Source of the DNA: Ancistrus triradiatus
Lineage: Eukaryota > Chordata > Actinopteri > Siluriformes > Loricariidae
Assembly: GCA_025084515.1 (NCBI GenBank)
Contig: JAJAGP010000774.1
Coordinates: 62,001-126,000, forward strand
DNA length: 64,000 bases
Direction: 5' to 3'
The notes below the pieces were generated by a model. The model ran no database searches. It saw only the letters and a list, made by a program, of their open reading frames with translations, and was not told where the DNA came from. Below are positions 43,855-55,267 of this stretch, piece after piece; positions within the stretch are counted from its first letter, which is position 1; each line of letters starts with the position of its first letter. The position numbers and the translations under genes were made by a program.

Positions 43855-44200
43855 GCTATACCCCTGACCTAAACCCCGTCGAGCATTTATGGGGCACTGG
43901 AACGTACAGCAGCAGAATTCATAGTTCCATTTATCACAGCAAGTCTTACAGGTCCTGAAGCAGCAAAACAGCCCCAGACCATCACACTACCACCCCCATA
44001 CGTTACTGCTGCTATAATGTTCTTTTTCTGAAATGCTGTGTTACTTTTACACCAGATGTAATTTTTTGTAGGTTTGGATTGTGTTTACTTGTTTTCTTTG
44101 ACTAACATTGAAATTGGTTTGATGTTCCGAAACACTTGAGTGACAAACATACAAAAAAAAAGGAAATCAGCAAGGGAGCGAACACTTTTTCACTCCACTG
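43855..44200. mobile_element. Rearranged Tc1-like (family C) remnant
   Basis: The left 40 bp are sense transposase text (CCTGACCTAAACCCCGTCGA, coding DLNPVEHLWG). The following 120 bp are antisense transposase text (CAGGTCCTGAAGCAGCAAAA and CATCACACTACCACCCCCAT, matching 9060-9125 in reverse). The right terminus is ACACTTTTTCACTCCACTG before TA. An internal inversion or fusion of two copies explains the mix. Confidence 0.8.
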
Positions 44201-44232
44201 TATAGATTAGAGAGAATATGCAGGTAGTTGAG

Positions 44233-44395
44233 GGACAAACAAAGGAGTACTACTTACAATAGGACAGGCACATACAAACACCATTTACAGCTTGGTACAA
44301 ATAGCCACACAATAACTTACACAAAGTCTCTAAACACATCAACCGAGTCAGAACAGTCTCTAGTCCAAGCGAGGACACGATCGCTAAGGTAGTGA
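44233..44395 (+). repeat. Unclassified repeat W, copy 2
   Basis: AAGGAGTACTACTTACAATA, ACCATTTACAGCTTGGTACA, AACACATCAACCGAGTCAGA and CTAGTCCAAGCGAG match copy 1 at 25804-25985. Confidence 0.7.
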
Positions 44396-45837
44396 GCTTT
44401 CAAGTGAATAATGGACTGCTCTTAAACTGTAACTCCCACCTCTGCTCGTGGATTAATTGGCTGTTGAGCAGGCCAGCTGTATACGGCCGCAACGTTCGGG
44501 AATTAAAAGACAGATTTTTATTTCCTGTTATAATTTATTTATTTTTAAGGCCTCGGCCATTGATGGAAGTGAAATGGTGCATATCTGTATTTTTTTGGCA
44601 AAGATTCAACTTTTCCCTGAAATGGTTTTACTGTGTTTAGGATTTGTGATGAAAATACTGTATTGGAGAAAAGTTCACTAGTGGTCTCATACTTTTGCCC
44701 TTTCAATATCCACCATTATTTAAATCCACCGTTATTTAAATTACATTTCTGACATTTTTACTAGCATCGTCGGCCACACTGTTGTTAGTACGAGCTCCGG
44801 CACCTCATCAGGTACAAATGAAGCACTGGTTATATATTTATAAATCCTTTTATATTAAAGATAATCAGTGCATGAATCTTATTTACTAAGAGACAGCAAC
44901 TAATCAAGGATTAGACTTTTCATTTTTTAAAAATGCATTCAGGTTTTTAAAGACAAAACAGCCAAGTGTTTGGGTGAAAAGTAGGACTCTATATACACAC
45001 ATGTCTCCCCTGGCACTCTCCTGCTCCAACTATTGTTGCTTAGCATGCAAGACATTAATAAAGTCACATTTTTTCATTTAAAGTCTACTTTTTGCCATGT
45101 TCCTCTCTTCAGTTTGCCCTTTGCGTTCTTCATTCTGCTTGAGCTGAGACACTGTGCACTAGCTCTCTCCCTCTCCCTCTCTGGCCTGGCTGTAGGCAGC
45201 AGATGCTAAAGGCACAGCCGTTCCAGCTCCCTGTTAAGAGGATTAACGGCTAACGTTAGTGCAGCTCAGAGCTCCCTGGCCTCCCTCAGGGTGTGCTGAC
45301 CAAACGCACCAGTGACCAATAAACAAGAGGAACATGACCTCACTGTCTGTTTATGCTAAATTATGGCTTTACCTAAACCACCTTCCTATTGTTTTTCCAT
45401 TGTTTGGTTGCCTTTGCTCCTGGCTTCCTGTCTTGTGGTGGATAGCGGAATGCATTAAATGATTTATTGCCTCATTCAGAGCGCCAGGGCATACGCTCGG
45501 TTCAGGTAGGAAGCCTGTGCGTTTCCTTTCATGTAGGATTTCAGAAGCACACCCCATTGCTGCTTTATGGACAATGATTAACGGTTTATGTGCATTTCTA
45601 GATAACAAAGCTTGAGGAAATGAGCATCTTAATGATCTAGCTATGATTTGCGTCAGTTTCATTTTACACTTCCAAAGAGGTTCATTACATTTATATATCA
45701 GCTGTTAAAAATGAAATGGCTCTTGCTGGATGACAGCGGGCTGTGAAAATCATCAGAGGGAGGAATTCAGATCATGAGATCTGTTTCAGCACTTCATAAT
45801 CTCATGAAGAGCTGAAGTAAATCGTTTAGCTTTATAT
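44396..45837. other. Unique-looking non-coding DNA
   Basis: It has a CTCTCTCCCTCTCCCTCTCT tract at 45164 followed by GGCCTGGCTGTAG, which resembles a splice acceptor, but no donor or open frame follows. No gene is supported. Confidence 0.4.
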
Positions 45838-45942
45838 TTATATCATTTAGCAGACGCCCTTATCCAGAGCTGATTCAGTCTTGCAATCCAAGCAGTTGTG
45901 GGTTAAGGGCCTTGCTCAAGGACCCAACAGTGGCAGCATATA
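45838..45942 (-). mobile_element. tRNA-derived SINE, 3' part, antisense
   Basis: CATTTAGCAGACGCCCTTAT, GTGGGTTAAGGGCCTTGCTC and AGGACCCAACAGTGGCAGC are the clean antisense tail and body. The tRNA-like head is missing, as expected for 5' truncation. Confidence 0.9.
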
Positions 45943-45957
45943 AGAATCGACATGCCT

Positions 45958-46125
45958 GTTTGGATCTTTGTTCAGAGCTGCAGTACATGACCAAAACACA
46001 CCTGAAAGCTTCGCAACAACTAACTGAAGACCAAATACAAGCAAGGAGTGCTGACTGCCATGGATTTTTCTTTACAGTCACCTGACCTAAACACTGTCCC
46101 ACCAATTATGGGGGCACTAGCCTTT
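45958..46125 (+). pseudogene. Tc1-like transposase fragment
   Basis: GTACATGACCAAAACACACC is a decayed 'HDNDPKHT' region. TTACAGTCACCTGACCTAAA followed by ACTGTCCCACCAATTATGGG is a decayed 'QSPDLNPIENLWG' region. The spacing between the two fits a Tc1 DD34E core. No terminus is attached. Confidence 0.6.
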
Positions 46126-46185
46126 AGCATTTAGTAACCTCCCAGGATGGCCTTGTATTGTGAGACCATGCTTGGATCATCATAG

Positions 46186-46676
46186 TCAGATTTGTGCAGT
46201 TATCTGATTATTCAGGTGGTCATGTATACAGCATACTCTGATCTAGAAATCAGACTAAGAAATCTGATAAAGAGAGCTGGATTTTAGCCTATTTTTACCA
46301 TATATTCCCATAACTACGATTTCTATTGGTTTTCGCAGTGCACGCAACGTAACACGGTTGCCAGGTCCGCTTTTATTCTTAGAGAATTAGAGATGGTTTC
46401 CATAGACCTTCATCATGGGATCTGGCAACCGCTTAATTAATTGGTAGAGAAAATGACGGTTTTGATTATGTACTATTTAACTTTGAAGTTTGGGTCATGT
46501 CTTATTGTGAGATTATCAGCTAGTTGCAAAGTAAGATCCGATTATTACCCGATGTAAGCCCAGAGGTTTCCCATTATCTGATTACTCCAGTGCAGGTAAA
46601 CACGTTGATCGGATTACTGACAAAATCTGGTTTTCTGCAGTTATCGGATTATGAAATGCATGTAAACGCTCACTCT
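46186..46676. mobile_element. MITE-like element with GTTTACATGCA ends
   Basis: The right part GCAGTTATCGGATTATGAAA and TGCATGTAAACGCTCAC is echoed directly near the left edge (GCAGTTATCTGATTATTCAG). Inside, AACACGTTGATCGGATTACT and CCATTATCTGATTACTCCAG are further related units. A central inverted pair, GTTGCCAGGTCC and GGATCTGGCAAC, encloses about 60 bp. It is non-coding and its class is uncertain. Confidence 0.55.
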
Positions 46677-46693
46677 TTACAACTGAGACAGGA

Positions 46694-46795
46694 TACTATC
46701 CGGGCAGTTAAGGGTTAAAGATCATGTTTAAATGCCAAACATTGACTGGTCTGTAAGACGAATACCTTAACCACGCAGTCAGCATGCCCCGGTCA
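46694..46795 (-). mobile_element. SINE fragment, antisense
   Basis: GGGCAGTTAAGGGTTAAAG and ACGAATACCTTAACCACGCA resemble the antisense SINE body and head. Confidence 0.45.
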
Positions 46796-47549
46796 CTAAT
46801 ACATTCTGTGCTGATAGAGCTAACCTGTTTGTTTCCTTGGTTCTGGTTCTCTGGGCATTTTCTCTGCACACTGCAACTCTTCTGTCCATTTACACAAGCA
46901 GTCAGTGATGCCTCAAGCTACTGAATCAGGGCCACCTGGGATGATGGATGAATCCGGACCAGCCGATCAGAGAGATTGTCAGATACGAGAGTGTAACACT
47001 GGGAATAGAGACGGTTTCTTTCTTGCTCCCTCTGTGTTCCTGGAGGAAGCTGTAGCGTTGGAGATTCTGTGCTCTGATATGAAAAGTGATGCCTGTGGAT
47101 CAAACGGAGAGGGATGTGCTTTGCGGGATCTTTGATCTCGTAGCAGACCTTTCACATTTACAGCTCCTTAGAAGCTTCAATCCCGAATGAGAATTACAAT
47201 TCCAGGTTGGGTTCCTGATTTGTGGTCCCACCGGCAGGGTTTGATAATATACAACTAGGCTAAATACTTTTTATTATTTACTATTAAGCATAGTAGTCAT
47301 GGCAGTTGGACTACTGGCAAGCATATGGATAGTGATTTGAGTCTTGTTTTGAGGTTTTCATGAATTTTTTTCATGAGTTCCTTCAGCTGTTCCAAATATT
47401 AGTTTTTTTTTACAATTAACATGTTTGTTCCAGGATCTGTCCATAATCGGAGAGCTCCTGTTTTGTTAGTTTTCTCTAATGGCTGTTAGTGGAAAGCTGA
47501 GAACCAGCAGTTAGAAAGAGCAGTTCCTGAATACCTGGGTTTGAACCTC
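46796..47549. other. Non-coding DNA
   Basis: A plus-strand open frame at 46908-47135 follows a weak acceptor (TTTACACAAGCAG) and ends at TGA. It matches no known domain. No gene is supported. Confidence 0.35.
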
Positions 47550-47579
47550 ACAGAGGTTGAGTGGCACAGTTACAGAACC

Positions 47580-47675
47580 CTGAAATGGACCGGTGCCCTG
47601 TCCAGGGTGTACCTCTGCCTATACTTTGTGACCTCTGGGATTGGCTGCGGAACCCCAATCAGTCAGCTGCCCTTT
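47580..47675 (+). repeat. SINE-tail fragment
   Basis: ATGGACCGGTGCCCTGTCCA, GGGTGTACCTCTGCC and GGGATTGGCTGCGGAACCCC form the typical tail. Confidence 0.7.
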
Positions 47676-48039
47676 GAGTGAAAAGTGAATTTGGATTTAA
47701 TCAGAAATCAAGTTGTTCAGTTTTTGCCATCTTCAAAAGCTGAAAGCCATCAATATTTTTCCTGCCACACTTTTGTATTGTTCAACACCCATAAAAGACC
47801 ACAGAAAAAAGCATCACCTGGACCTTATTTTTGTAGAGGCACAAGGCTACATTTGAAAATCTTTTCAATTTTTCAGTCTGCTTCAGCCTAGTGCCAGTCT
47901 CTGTCTTCTGAATGCATTGTCCTGTATGTATTCACTAACACAGTTTGTTACAACACACAGAGCATCATCTTTTGAATACTTTCAAAAAATGTTTTAAAAC
48001 ACTTACGAAACACCTTTCTCACACTGTTCATCAGCTTTT
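47676..48039. other. Non-coding DNA, perhaps Tc1-derived
   Basis: It lies next to the Tc1 relic that follows and may contain its eroded 3' part, but no terminus was found. Confidence 0.3.
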
Positions 48040-48860
48040 ATTTGTAGCAAAGGTGGGGTCCAGGTGTAGTCAAGAATCAATTTCTGCAACTGGTGATTGG
48101 ATAAATATTGGTAGGTTGGACATGAACACATTAGCCTTCTGCTTATTGTTCCTCTTGAAAGAGTCTTGTTTTCTGAGCTCTTGAATTCAACTGACAGTTT
48201 TTGAAGGCCCTGTCTTTGAGAAATTCCAGCAAGTGCTCACCTCTGTTTTAAGCTTTGGGCTTTCCAGATCATTCCTTTATGGCAACATCATGTTGTTTCT
48301 CAGCATCACCCTATTATCTTTGTCTGTATCTTCGTAAAGATGATACTGTCCCAGTCCAGAGTGGTCCAGGTTTCTCGTTCATGGCTTCACTGCAAATGAA
48401 GGCGACGATGGCTGGCTGTCATTGGCAGGACACACAATGGGCACTGTGACAACAAATTACCTTCTGCTAAGCGATTGGAAATGGTCTGGGCAGAGACAGG
48501 GGTGTGTAGTGAAGGTGCCTGCTATGTCTGGATGGTGGATAACAAAACCATGGGAGCTGCTCATGTTGTCTGTAGATCAAACTATCCCAACACCTCCTAA
48601 CAGCTGGGTCAGAACGACGTAGATGGCGGGTAATTCATCAAATTGAAGTCAACGATCTCTCAGCAAGAGGTATGCAACCCAACGTAGCCTCTGAGAAACT
48701 TTGTGTCCACAATTAGAGAATATTACAAAAAACAGATCAATGACATTTAGTCTGTCTGGGTGAAAACCGGGTGGGTGGCAACCATAGATGCCAGACTCAT
48801 GTAGACAATGGACCTGACAGTGAGGTAGGCTCCTCCCACTATGCAGGTAATTGGCCAGAG
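48040..48860 (-). pseudogene. Old Tc1-like transposase relic
   Basis: On the minus strand the text around 48330-48415 translates to HRRLHLQ, a stop, SHERETWTTLDWDSIIFT. This corresponds to the 'R..RL.W...H..WT..DW..VIFSDES' block that includes the first catalytic aspartate, here lost by a frameshift. Upstream on the same strand (48600-48720), LRWVAYLLLRDR and related pieces fit the N-terminal region only loosely. Many stops are present. Termini were not found, so borders are approximate. Confidence 0.6.
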
Positions 48861-49977
48861 TGCCAGTTAAAGACCGTTGTACCACAGTGTTACCCCTGCA
48901 TTACGAAGTGAAGTGTTTGCATATGCAGGAAGAAATTTCAGGTTCTTCATGAAATTATATTTGGCTCCCGGTTTCCAGATATTTACTGTTCACTCTCCAT
49001 ACGTCCTCTTTGCGTATGCATGCGCTGTCACTGAAGCTCGTATAAAAAATGTACACACGGTGCTTTGTTGCCATCATAGAGCACCGCTGGTGCTCCAAAT
49101 TACTCAGATACAGGTACCTCCGTTCTGCGTGGCTGACCCCAAGCACCCCCCACCCACACCTACCCTCTGACAGAGCCGGGCTGAAATTGATTACAGCCTG
49201 CTACAGGACTGATGATGTGTTTAAGGAGAGATGAGGGAGCGTGCCTGTGAAATGGATTATTCTGCCAATCTGTCAGTAATCTCTGGCATGTAAAATGTGA
49301 AGCACAAAGTCTCGTGTACATGCAGAGTGCACTGCGTCAGGCTCTGAAGGGCTTTGCCTTTTGAAAATAGTGATGACCAGTGATTTTCATGGCCTGTTGT
49401 TATAGATCCACTAACCGGGCAGAGCAGACATGATCACAAAATAGCAATGGTGCTCTGAATTGACTAAGTTTCTCAAATGGCTCTGCTATGTACTAAATCA
49501 CCACAAGCTTTCTCCAAGGATGGAGTGATGTGACTGTTTGATACAAATATTGAAACCGTGTCTTATATTTGGATGGCAGATGGACATCAATGGCTGCATT
49601 TTCAGACTAATTGACAAGAGGGCAGCATTAGAGACAGAAGGAAAAACCGGGACCTGCTTAGTAATGGAGAGTGTGAGACTGTGACAGTTAGGGGATGGAG
49701 AGTCCAAAGCACAGAAGCTAAGAAGGTTGTTCAGATAAAGGGTAAAGTGTAAGGTTTGCGAGTTTAATGGCAAAGGAAGGGAAGGATAAGATCAGAACTA
49801 CTCAGTACGAAGAATATCAAGCTGGCGACAATTATGGAATCACCACACTTGAGAATGTTCACCCAGCTTTTTAAATTCATAAATCACCACTGAGCCATGC
49901 TGGTGACATCCCCTCTTAATTAAATGTCCACCGCTCCTTAAGGTGCAGGACCGAGATTCTAATGTGTAGAAACGAGT
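48861..49977. other. Unique-looking non-coding DNA
   Basis: No gene or repeat was recognised. AAGAGGGCAGCA at 49616 loosely resembles a CTCF core. Confidence 0.4.
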
Positions 49978-50690
<713 letters not shown>

Positions 50691-52270
50691 GAATAAGATA
50701 ATTAAGGTATGGGAACAGGATTATCTCATTATTATTATTAATGATCTGGTTCCCACACTTTATTAACTTGTTTCTATTTATTAATATTTCGTTCGCACAT
50801 CTTAAATCATGGACACACCTTAACTTTATTAAGAAGGGATGTCAATTTTATTAAGAACTGATATCACCAGCAGGGCTTTGTACATCACAGATATGTTACG
50901 CTGCCACATGAAAAACAGTTTCTAATTCCATTAATGTTTTTGAGAAAAAAATCCAATCCTTTAAAAAGGAGCAAATGTGAGCCCTGACTGTCTAAATGGA
51001 GGATGCAACTCGTTGTATTCAATATAGAATGTTTTTCAGTACTTGATTCAGTATGGTGAAACAATGAAGCTGTAGATCTGAGTGCTGTTATTTTTGTCGA
51101 ATCGCCAAATCCTACGTTCTCCACTCCATTTGAACCTCCAGCCTGTTCCGGACTGCTTTAAAGTGGCTTGCGATGTCAGCAGCCGAGATACAGACGCTCA
51201 ACAATAGAGAAGATAAATATAGCAGCATTCTTATATAACCCTGACCCTGATGCTTAAAGCAGCAGTTTTTTTTTGTGCTGTTTTGAAGTCGGAACAAAGC
51301 AGGAAGCGTTAATAGAAAAAGGCGCTCTGCCTCCTGCAGGCTCTGGGCGCTCATAAATATTTGACGTTCGGTAGATGCAGAGGAACGCAATTAAAGGGCG
51401 AAGATTAGTTCTGAGTTTATGTTTAAGGCCAAATTTTGTGGCTTGTTTGCAAAGACCTTTGAATTGGCTTAGCACAACACACGCACTAAAAATGTCTGAA
51501 AATAAATATTGCCGGAGTGGGAACACGACCAGCCTCGCTTTATCTCTCGGCGGTTTCTCAGAGGCTAAACGCTTAGCACTCGTTGCTCCGATCTGCTGAA
51601 GGTCACAGTGAGAATATCTGACAGCTGCCAGACTCGGATCTACGAGGCCAGAGGTCCCTGCTGAGATCAGACCCTGAAATTTCCCCGCCCAGCCGGGGGT
51701 CAGTGCGTTACAGGTGCGGTTAATGAGGTTTTCTCCGAGCTTAATTGCTTTGTAATTATGTACAGCGGCTCGGATGAACTCTGCCTGACCGCCTGCTTTA
51801 TCCACATTCAGCTGCTAGTGTGAGCCTGCCCAGATGTGGTTCAGAGCATGGGGGCTGGCCAGATGTTGTGCTGCTCGGGGAGATGAGTAAGAGACTGGCT
51901 GTTGTCGTTGGCTTAAACTGGAGACTGGTTGAATGAAACTCGAGCAGACGGGGACAGGGACAGGGTGCTTTTTCTGGGTCGCTCTCAGCTTCCACCTGAA
52001 TGTGTCGGAAAGTGCAGAACGGGATTCGGCTCCATGGCCAGCGGAAGCAGCCGTGTTTGGGTTGGATTGTGCCCACTAATGGAGGAAAATGGCGGGGTCA
52101 GACGTAGAGGACAGCAGGAACTGGTCTGCAATGTGAAATTTGAAAGTGTTATGAAAAGCTTTGTGGGTTTTGCTGGACTTTAGCTTGACTGAAAGAGAAC
52201 CTTGACTGAAACAGAGCCTTGGAAAAACTCTAATTTAAAAGCGTTGATTTAACCTGTGCTTTTACCTTTG
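50691..52270. other. Unique-looking non-coding DNA
   Basis: The minus-strand open frame at 51254-51805 (183 codons) has no recognisable domain and is crossed by other open frames. A weak palindrome (GGGAACAGGATTATCTC against GATCTGGTTCCC) lies at 50708-50756. Confidence 0.4.
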
Positions 52271-52437
52271 AAACTGTGGTGGCTCGGTGGGTAGCACTGT
52301 CGCATCACAGCAAGAAGGTCCTGGGTTTGGTCCTGGAGCAGTCTGGATACTCCGGTTTCTTCCCACAGGCCAAAGACATGCACTAGGGAAATGTATTGCT
52401 CTAAATTGCCCAACCTGACTGTAAATATACACAGCAG
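52271..52437 (+). mobile_element. tRNA-derived SINE of a second family
   Basis: GTGGTGGCTCGGTGGGTAGC (A box), AGGTCCTGGGTTTGGTCC (B box), TACTCCGGTTTCTTCCCACA and CCAAAGACATGCACTAGG follow the order of a widespread fish tRNA-type SINE that is distinct from the main one here. Confidence 0.88.
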
Positions 52438-52641
52438 TACCTCGGTTATAAGGAGTAATGTAAATTGAATGAATCCGTTCCAGACCCCCAGAAAAAGTGT
52501 ATAAGGCATTATATGCATTAATGGAGTTGTATTGTACAGGTGCTCCCTGAAAAGTACATAATTGGGGCACCAACTGCTCATGCTAACTGCTCAGCCTGAA
52601 AGCCAGTTTTCCTTTCGGTTGGCTGTCATTTCCTTTCCTTT
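52438..52641. other. Spacer with possible DNA-element end
   Basis: CAGTACCTCGGTTATAAGGA and GAATCCGTTCCAGACCCC resemble the start of another cut-and-paste repeat. The last part (AGTTTTCCTTTCGGTTGGCT) is repeated after the LTR. Confidence 0.35.
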
Positions 52642-52778
52642 TATTAGGAGTCACCCTTTGGCCGCTAGAGGCCAGCATCGACTCACTTTTGCGACATGGG
52701 TCTGCTCGACGCAGTCGCGCATGCGCCAGCCCTGATCTGGCATGATGCGCTCTAAATTACCGACACCTGTTGCTGGGG

Positions 52779-52788
52779 CTATATAAGT
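52779..52788 (+). promoter_or_regulatory. TATA box of the putative LTR
   Basis: CTATATAAGT stands 137 bases into the segment, in a GC-rich context, and would set the LTR transcription start about 30 bases downstream. Confidence 0.45.
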
Positions 52789-53162
52789 GCACCTTTCAGC
52801 CCACACAGGTTGTACTATCCTTGCTTCTACAGACACTATCAGGGTGTCCCCATGCGAGCTCCAGGTGACAGTCGGTTGCTTAGGGAAAGGGGTGTAGCTG
52901 ACAGTTCGTAGACCGCCAGTAATGTACAGCCAGGAGACTGGAGGTGATCTAGAGTGTAGAAAGTTAGGAAGGGCAAGATTACTTTGTGTGCATACCTGGT
53001 CACCTGTACGCGGTCTCCTCCCTGCCCTTCAGCAACTTTGGCCCCCCCATGGAAGCGTTGAACTGCCCCCGTGCTTTCCCTCATCACTCCAGTCCTTAGG
53101 TGGGCTGCGTTCTCCCTCCTTGGAGCGATCGGGGGATTGGGCCTTCCTCGTTCTCGCTCTGT

Positions 53163-53606
53163 CAAGGAACGTAGAGCTGCTTATGAGCGCCGTTCCTTGT
53201 TTCCGCGTTTCACTGTACGCCTTGTAACCGCGTCTGTGTTCCGCTCCGGTAGTCTTTGTGGCTGTGTTCGCTTTGCGTGTCCATCTTCTGTATTCGTGTC
53301 ACACCATACGGACTGTCCGGATAACCATTACTTGCCTCGCGTGGCCTCTGGGATTTGGGGAATCCCCAGAGGCTCGGAAAGTAGCGCTGCTTATCAGCAC
53401 GGTTCCTCGTTTCTGCGTTTCGCGCTGCCCGTAGCGGGCAGTTTTGCTAAACGCCTCTATCGCGTCCGTTTTCCGCTCCGGTAGTCTGTGTGGCTGTGGT
53501 TCGCTTTGCGTGTCCACCTTTCGCGTTCGTTTCACGCTGCACGCTGTCCAGAGAACCACTACACGCCTCACGCTGCCTCTGGGACTGGGGGAATCCCTAG
53601 AGGCTT
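53163..53606. repeat. Two-unit tandem duplication inside the LTR
   Basis: Unit 1 (53163-53377) and unit 2 (53378-53606) share CTGCTTAT, CGCTCCGGTAGTCT, TTCGCTTTGCGTGTCCA, TGTCC and a closing CCTCTGGGA...GGGGAATCCC...AGAGGCT. Unit 2 has a short insertion (CCGTAGCGGGCAGTTTTGC). CpG-rich. Confidence 0.8.
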
Positions 53607-54100
53607 ACGTCATCGCCCGCGCCGCTTGCTCTCAGAGCTGCCCTCGGTACATGCGCTGTCCGGGAGCAAGCATTCGCTCCGTGTTTTTATAAGAAGCGTT
53701 TCTCTCTTTCTTTTTCCTTGCGGTCCTGCAAAGCCCTAGAGCTATTTGCAGGGATTTGTTTTTACCCAGTTAAATTAACCCAGTTGTTTAAAAGAGGTTC
53801 CCTTCGTTTGTGTCCATTTTTAACGGCTCTGTCTTCTGCTGTTCTTCTGCCCCTCCTTCTCGTTTCTCTGTGTCGGGGGTGTGGCGCGTTCAGATTACAT
53901 TCACCCCTAGCACTAGAGATTGAGCGTTCGAGGCACGGATCCCACATTGAATGCGGACCTGTGACTTCTCTTTTTGGTTCTGGGTAATTATTCATTCATT
54001 TTGGTTCATTAATTCCATCTGGAGCGAACTGCGATTGGGTCCTAAAACCCGTCATATATTTATTTCTTTTTCACCATCTTCGGTTCGCCATCTCGTTACA

Positions 54101-54470
54101 CCTTTCCAGAAAGTTTTCCTTTCATTTGGCTGTCATTATTGACCTTGTTAGGACCCATGGAGCTGTGGGCTGGCCTCGCCTGGCCTGGACACTGAGCATG
54201 ATGATTGGAGGATCAGTCGAAAGGCTGAATCCTGTTTCAATTGACAGCTATTTTGAGATGTACACCATCACTTAATCTTTGGGAGCTCAGTCCCATCACG
54301 GATTTTGCAAGTGATGTCGAAAGGCAACCCATTTCTTAGTATTTGCTTGGGCGAAATTACTTGACTATTTCTATTTCCATTTTCTTGAAAAGGAACAGAG
54401 GACAGAATTTACGTATAAATCGATTGACAAATTTGATGATGTAAGCCGACAATGAGCTTCCCCTCTTTGA
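54101..54470. other. Non-coding DNA
   Basis: AGTTTTCCTTTCATTTGGCT at 54112 repeats the text that precedes the LTR. Nothing else was recognised. Confidence 0.4.
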
Positions 54471-54675
54471 ATACACTGCCTGGCCCAAAAAAGTCCAGAC
54501 CTGACCCCCAATGAGAATCTTTGGGATGTGCTGGAGAAGACTTTGTGCAGTGGAACAAATCTCCCATCATTGATACAAGCTGTTGGGGAAACATTTATGC
54601 AACTCTGGACAGAAATAAATGTTGTGCAGAAGCTTGTGGAACATTGCCATAGCAAATGCGTGCCAGGCAGTGTAT
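54471..54675 (+). mobile_element. 205-bp mini-Tc1 (Z family)
   Basis: Perfect 14-bp inverted ends ATACACTGCCTGGC and GCCAGGCAGTGTAT enclose a short piece of transposase: GAGAATCTTTGGGATGTGCT (ENLWDVL), then CACCTCCCATC-type text, GGACAGAAATAAATGTTG and the CATTGCCATAGCAAATGCGT end. Subterminal repeats and most of the gene are deleted, giving the shortest member of the series. Confidence 0.9.
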
Positions 54676-55267
54676 ATACTAGTCTCAATGTAGTTGTGTG
54701 TGGCTGCTGGCCGTTGATGACCGGTTTCAGCGGGGCTATAGCCCCCTCCCAGCCTGGGTTTTGAAACCTGGATCTGAAGAACTTCTGTTTCCAGCAACAA
54801 CCTCTCACCTCCAAGCCTCAGGAGCTAAATGAACCATGATGTGTTATTTATTTTTATTTGTGTTTATTTAATTTTTAATCAACCTGTTCATGCAGCTGTG
54901 CAATAATGTTTTCATGAAACGCTCCATATAAACCATGTCAGTCGGGTGCCGTGTAACTCAGGACATGCCGTCTTCGTTTTGCTTGTCGTGTGGATTGAAG
55001 AGACCACCAGACGCTGTGTTGCTGCATGTTGGCTGAACTCGAGGCCTGATTTATAGCCCGTGTCCTGACACAAGGGGGCACGTAGTAAGAATGACGTCAG
55101 CACCATCTGTGTGGCCTTGTGCTTGGAAGCTAGTTTTGGAAGGCGGAGCCTCTGCGCCCCTTCCATTGTCGTTTGTGCAGCACTCGGTGCGGTACAGAGC
55201 CGGTCCTGAAGCAGTGGGAACACGCTCAGTCTGCACAGCTGGACCTGCAGCAGCTCAGTTTATTCCA
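54676..55267. other. Non-coding DNA
   Basis: Nothing was recognised. Confidence 0.4.

Larger units (their letters stand above)
52642..54100 (+). mobile_element. Probable solo LTR of a retrotransposon
   Basis: The segment starts TATTAGGAGTCACC and ends CGCCATCTCGTTACA, close to the TG...CA convention with a changed first dinucleotide. It is flanked by CCTTT on both sides (52637-52641 and 54101-54105), a 5-bp duplication as made by Ty3/gypsy-type integrases. Inside are a CCGCTAGAGG motif, a TATA box (52779-52788) and a GC-rich tandem duplication. No coding region or second LTR was seen, so recombination to a solo LTR is the likely history. No protein is encoded. The gypsy assignment is inference. 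Confidence 0.6.

Noticed and set aside
45130..45290. CT-rich tract followed by CTGTAG, resembling a splice acceptor
   Set aside because: No donor and no convincing open frame follows.
46908..47135. 76-codon open frame after a weak splice acceptor
   Set aside because: The acceptor is poor, there is no polyadenylation signal nearby and no domain is visible. Kept only as unassigned DNA.
51254..51805. 183-codon open frame on the minus strand
   Set aside because: No recognisable domain, no splice or polyadenylation context, and other open frames cross it. A frame this long is expected about once by chance in this much sequence.
53071..53739. Several overlapping open frames in a GC-rich region
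   Set aside because: They fall in the probable LTR and follow its internal duplication. High GC content lowers stop frequency. No protein family is visible.
52642..54100. Endogenous virus with coding genes
   Set aside because: No gag, pol or env-like coding sequence is present. Only a probable solo LTR is supported.
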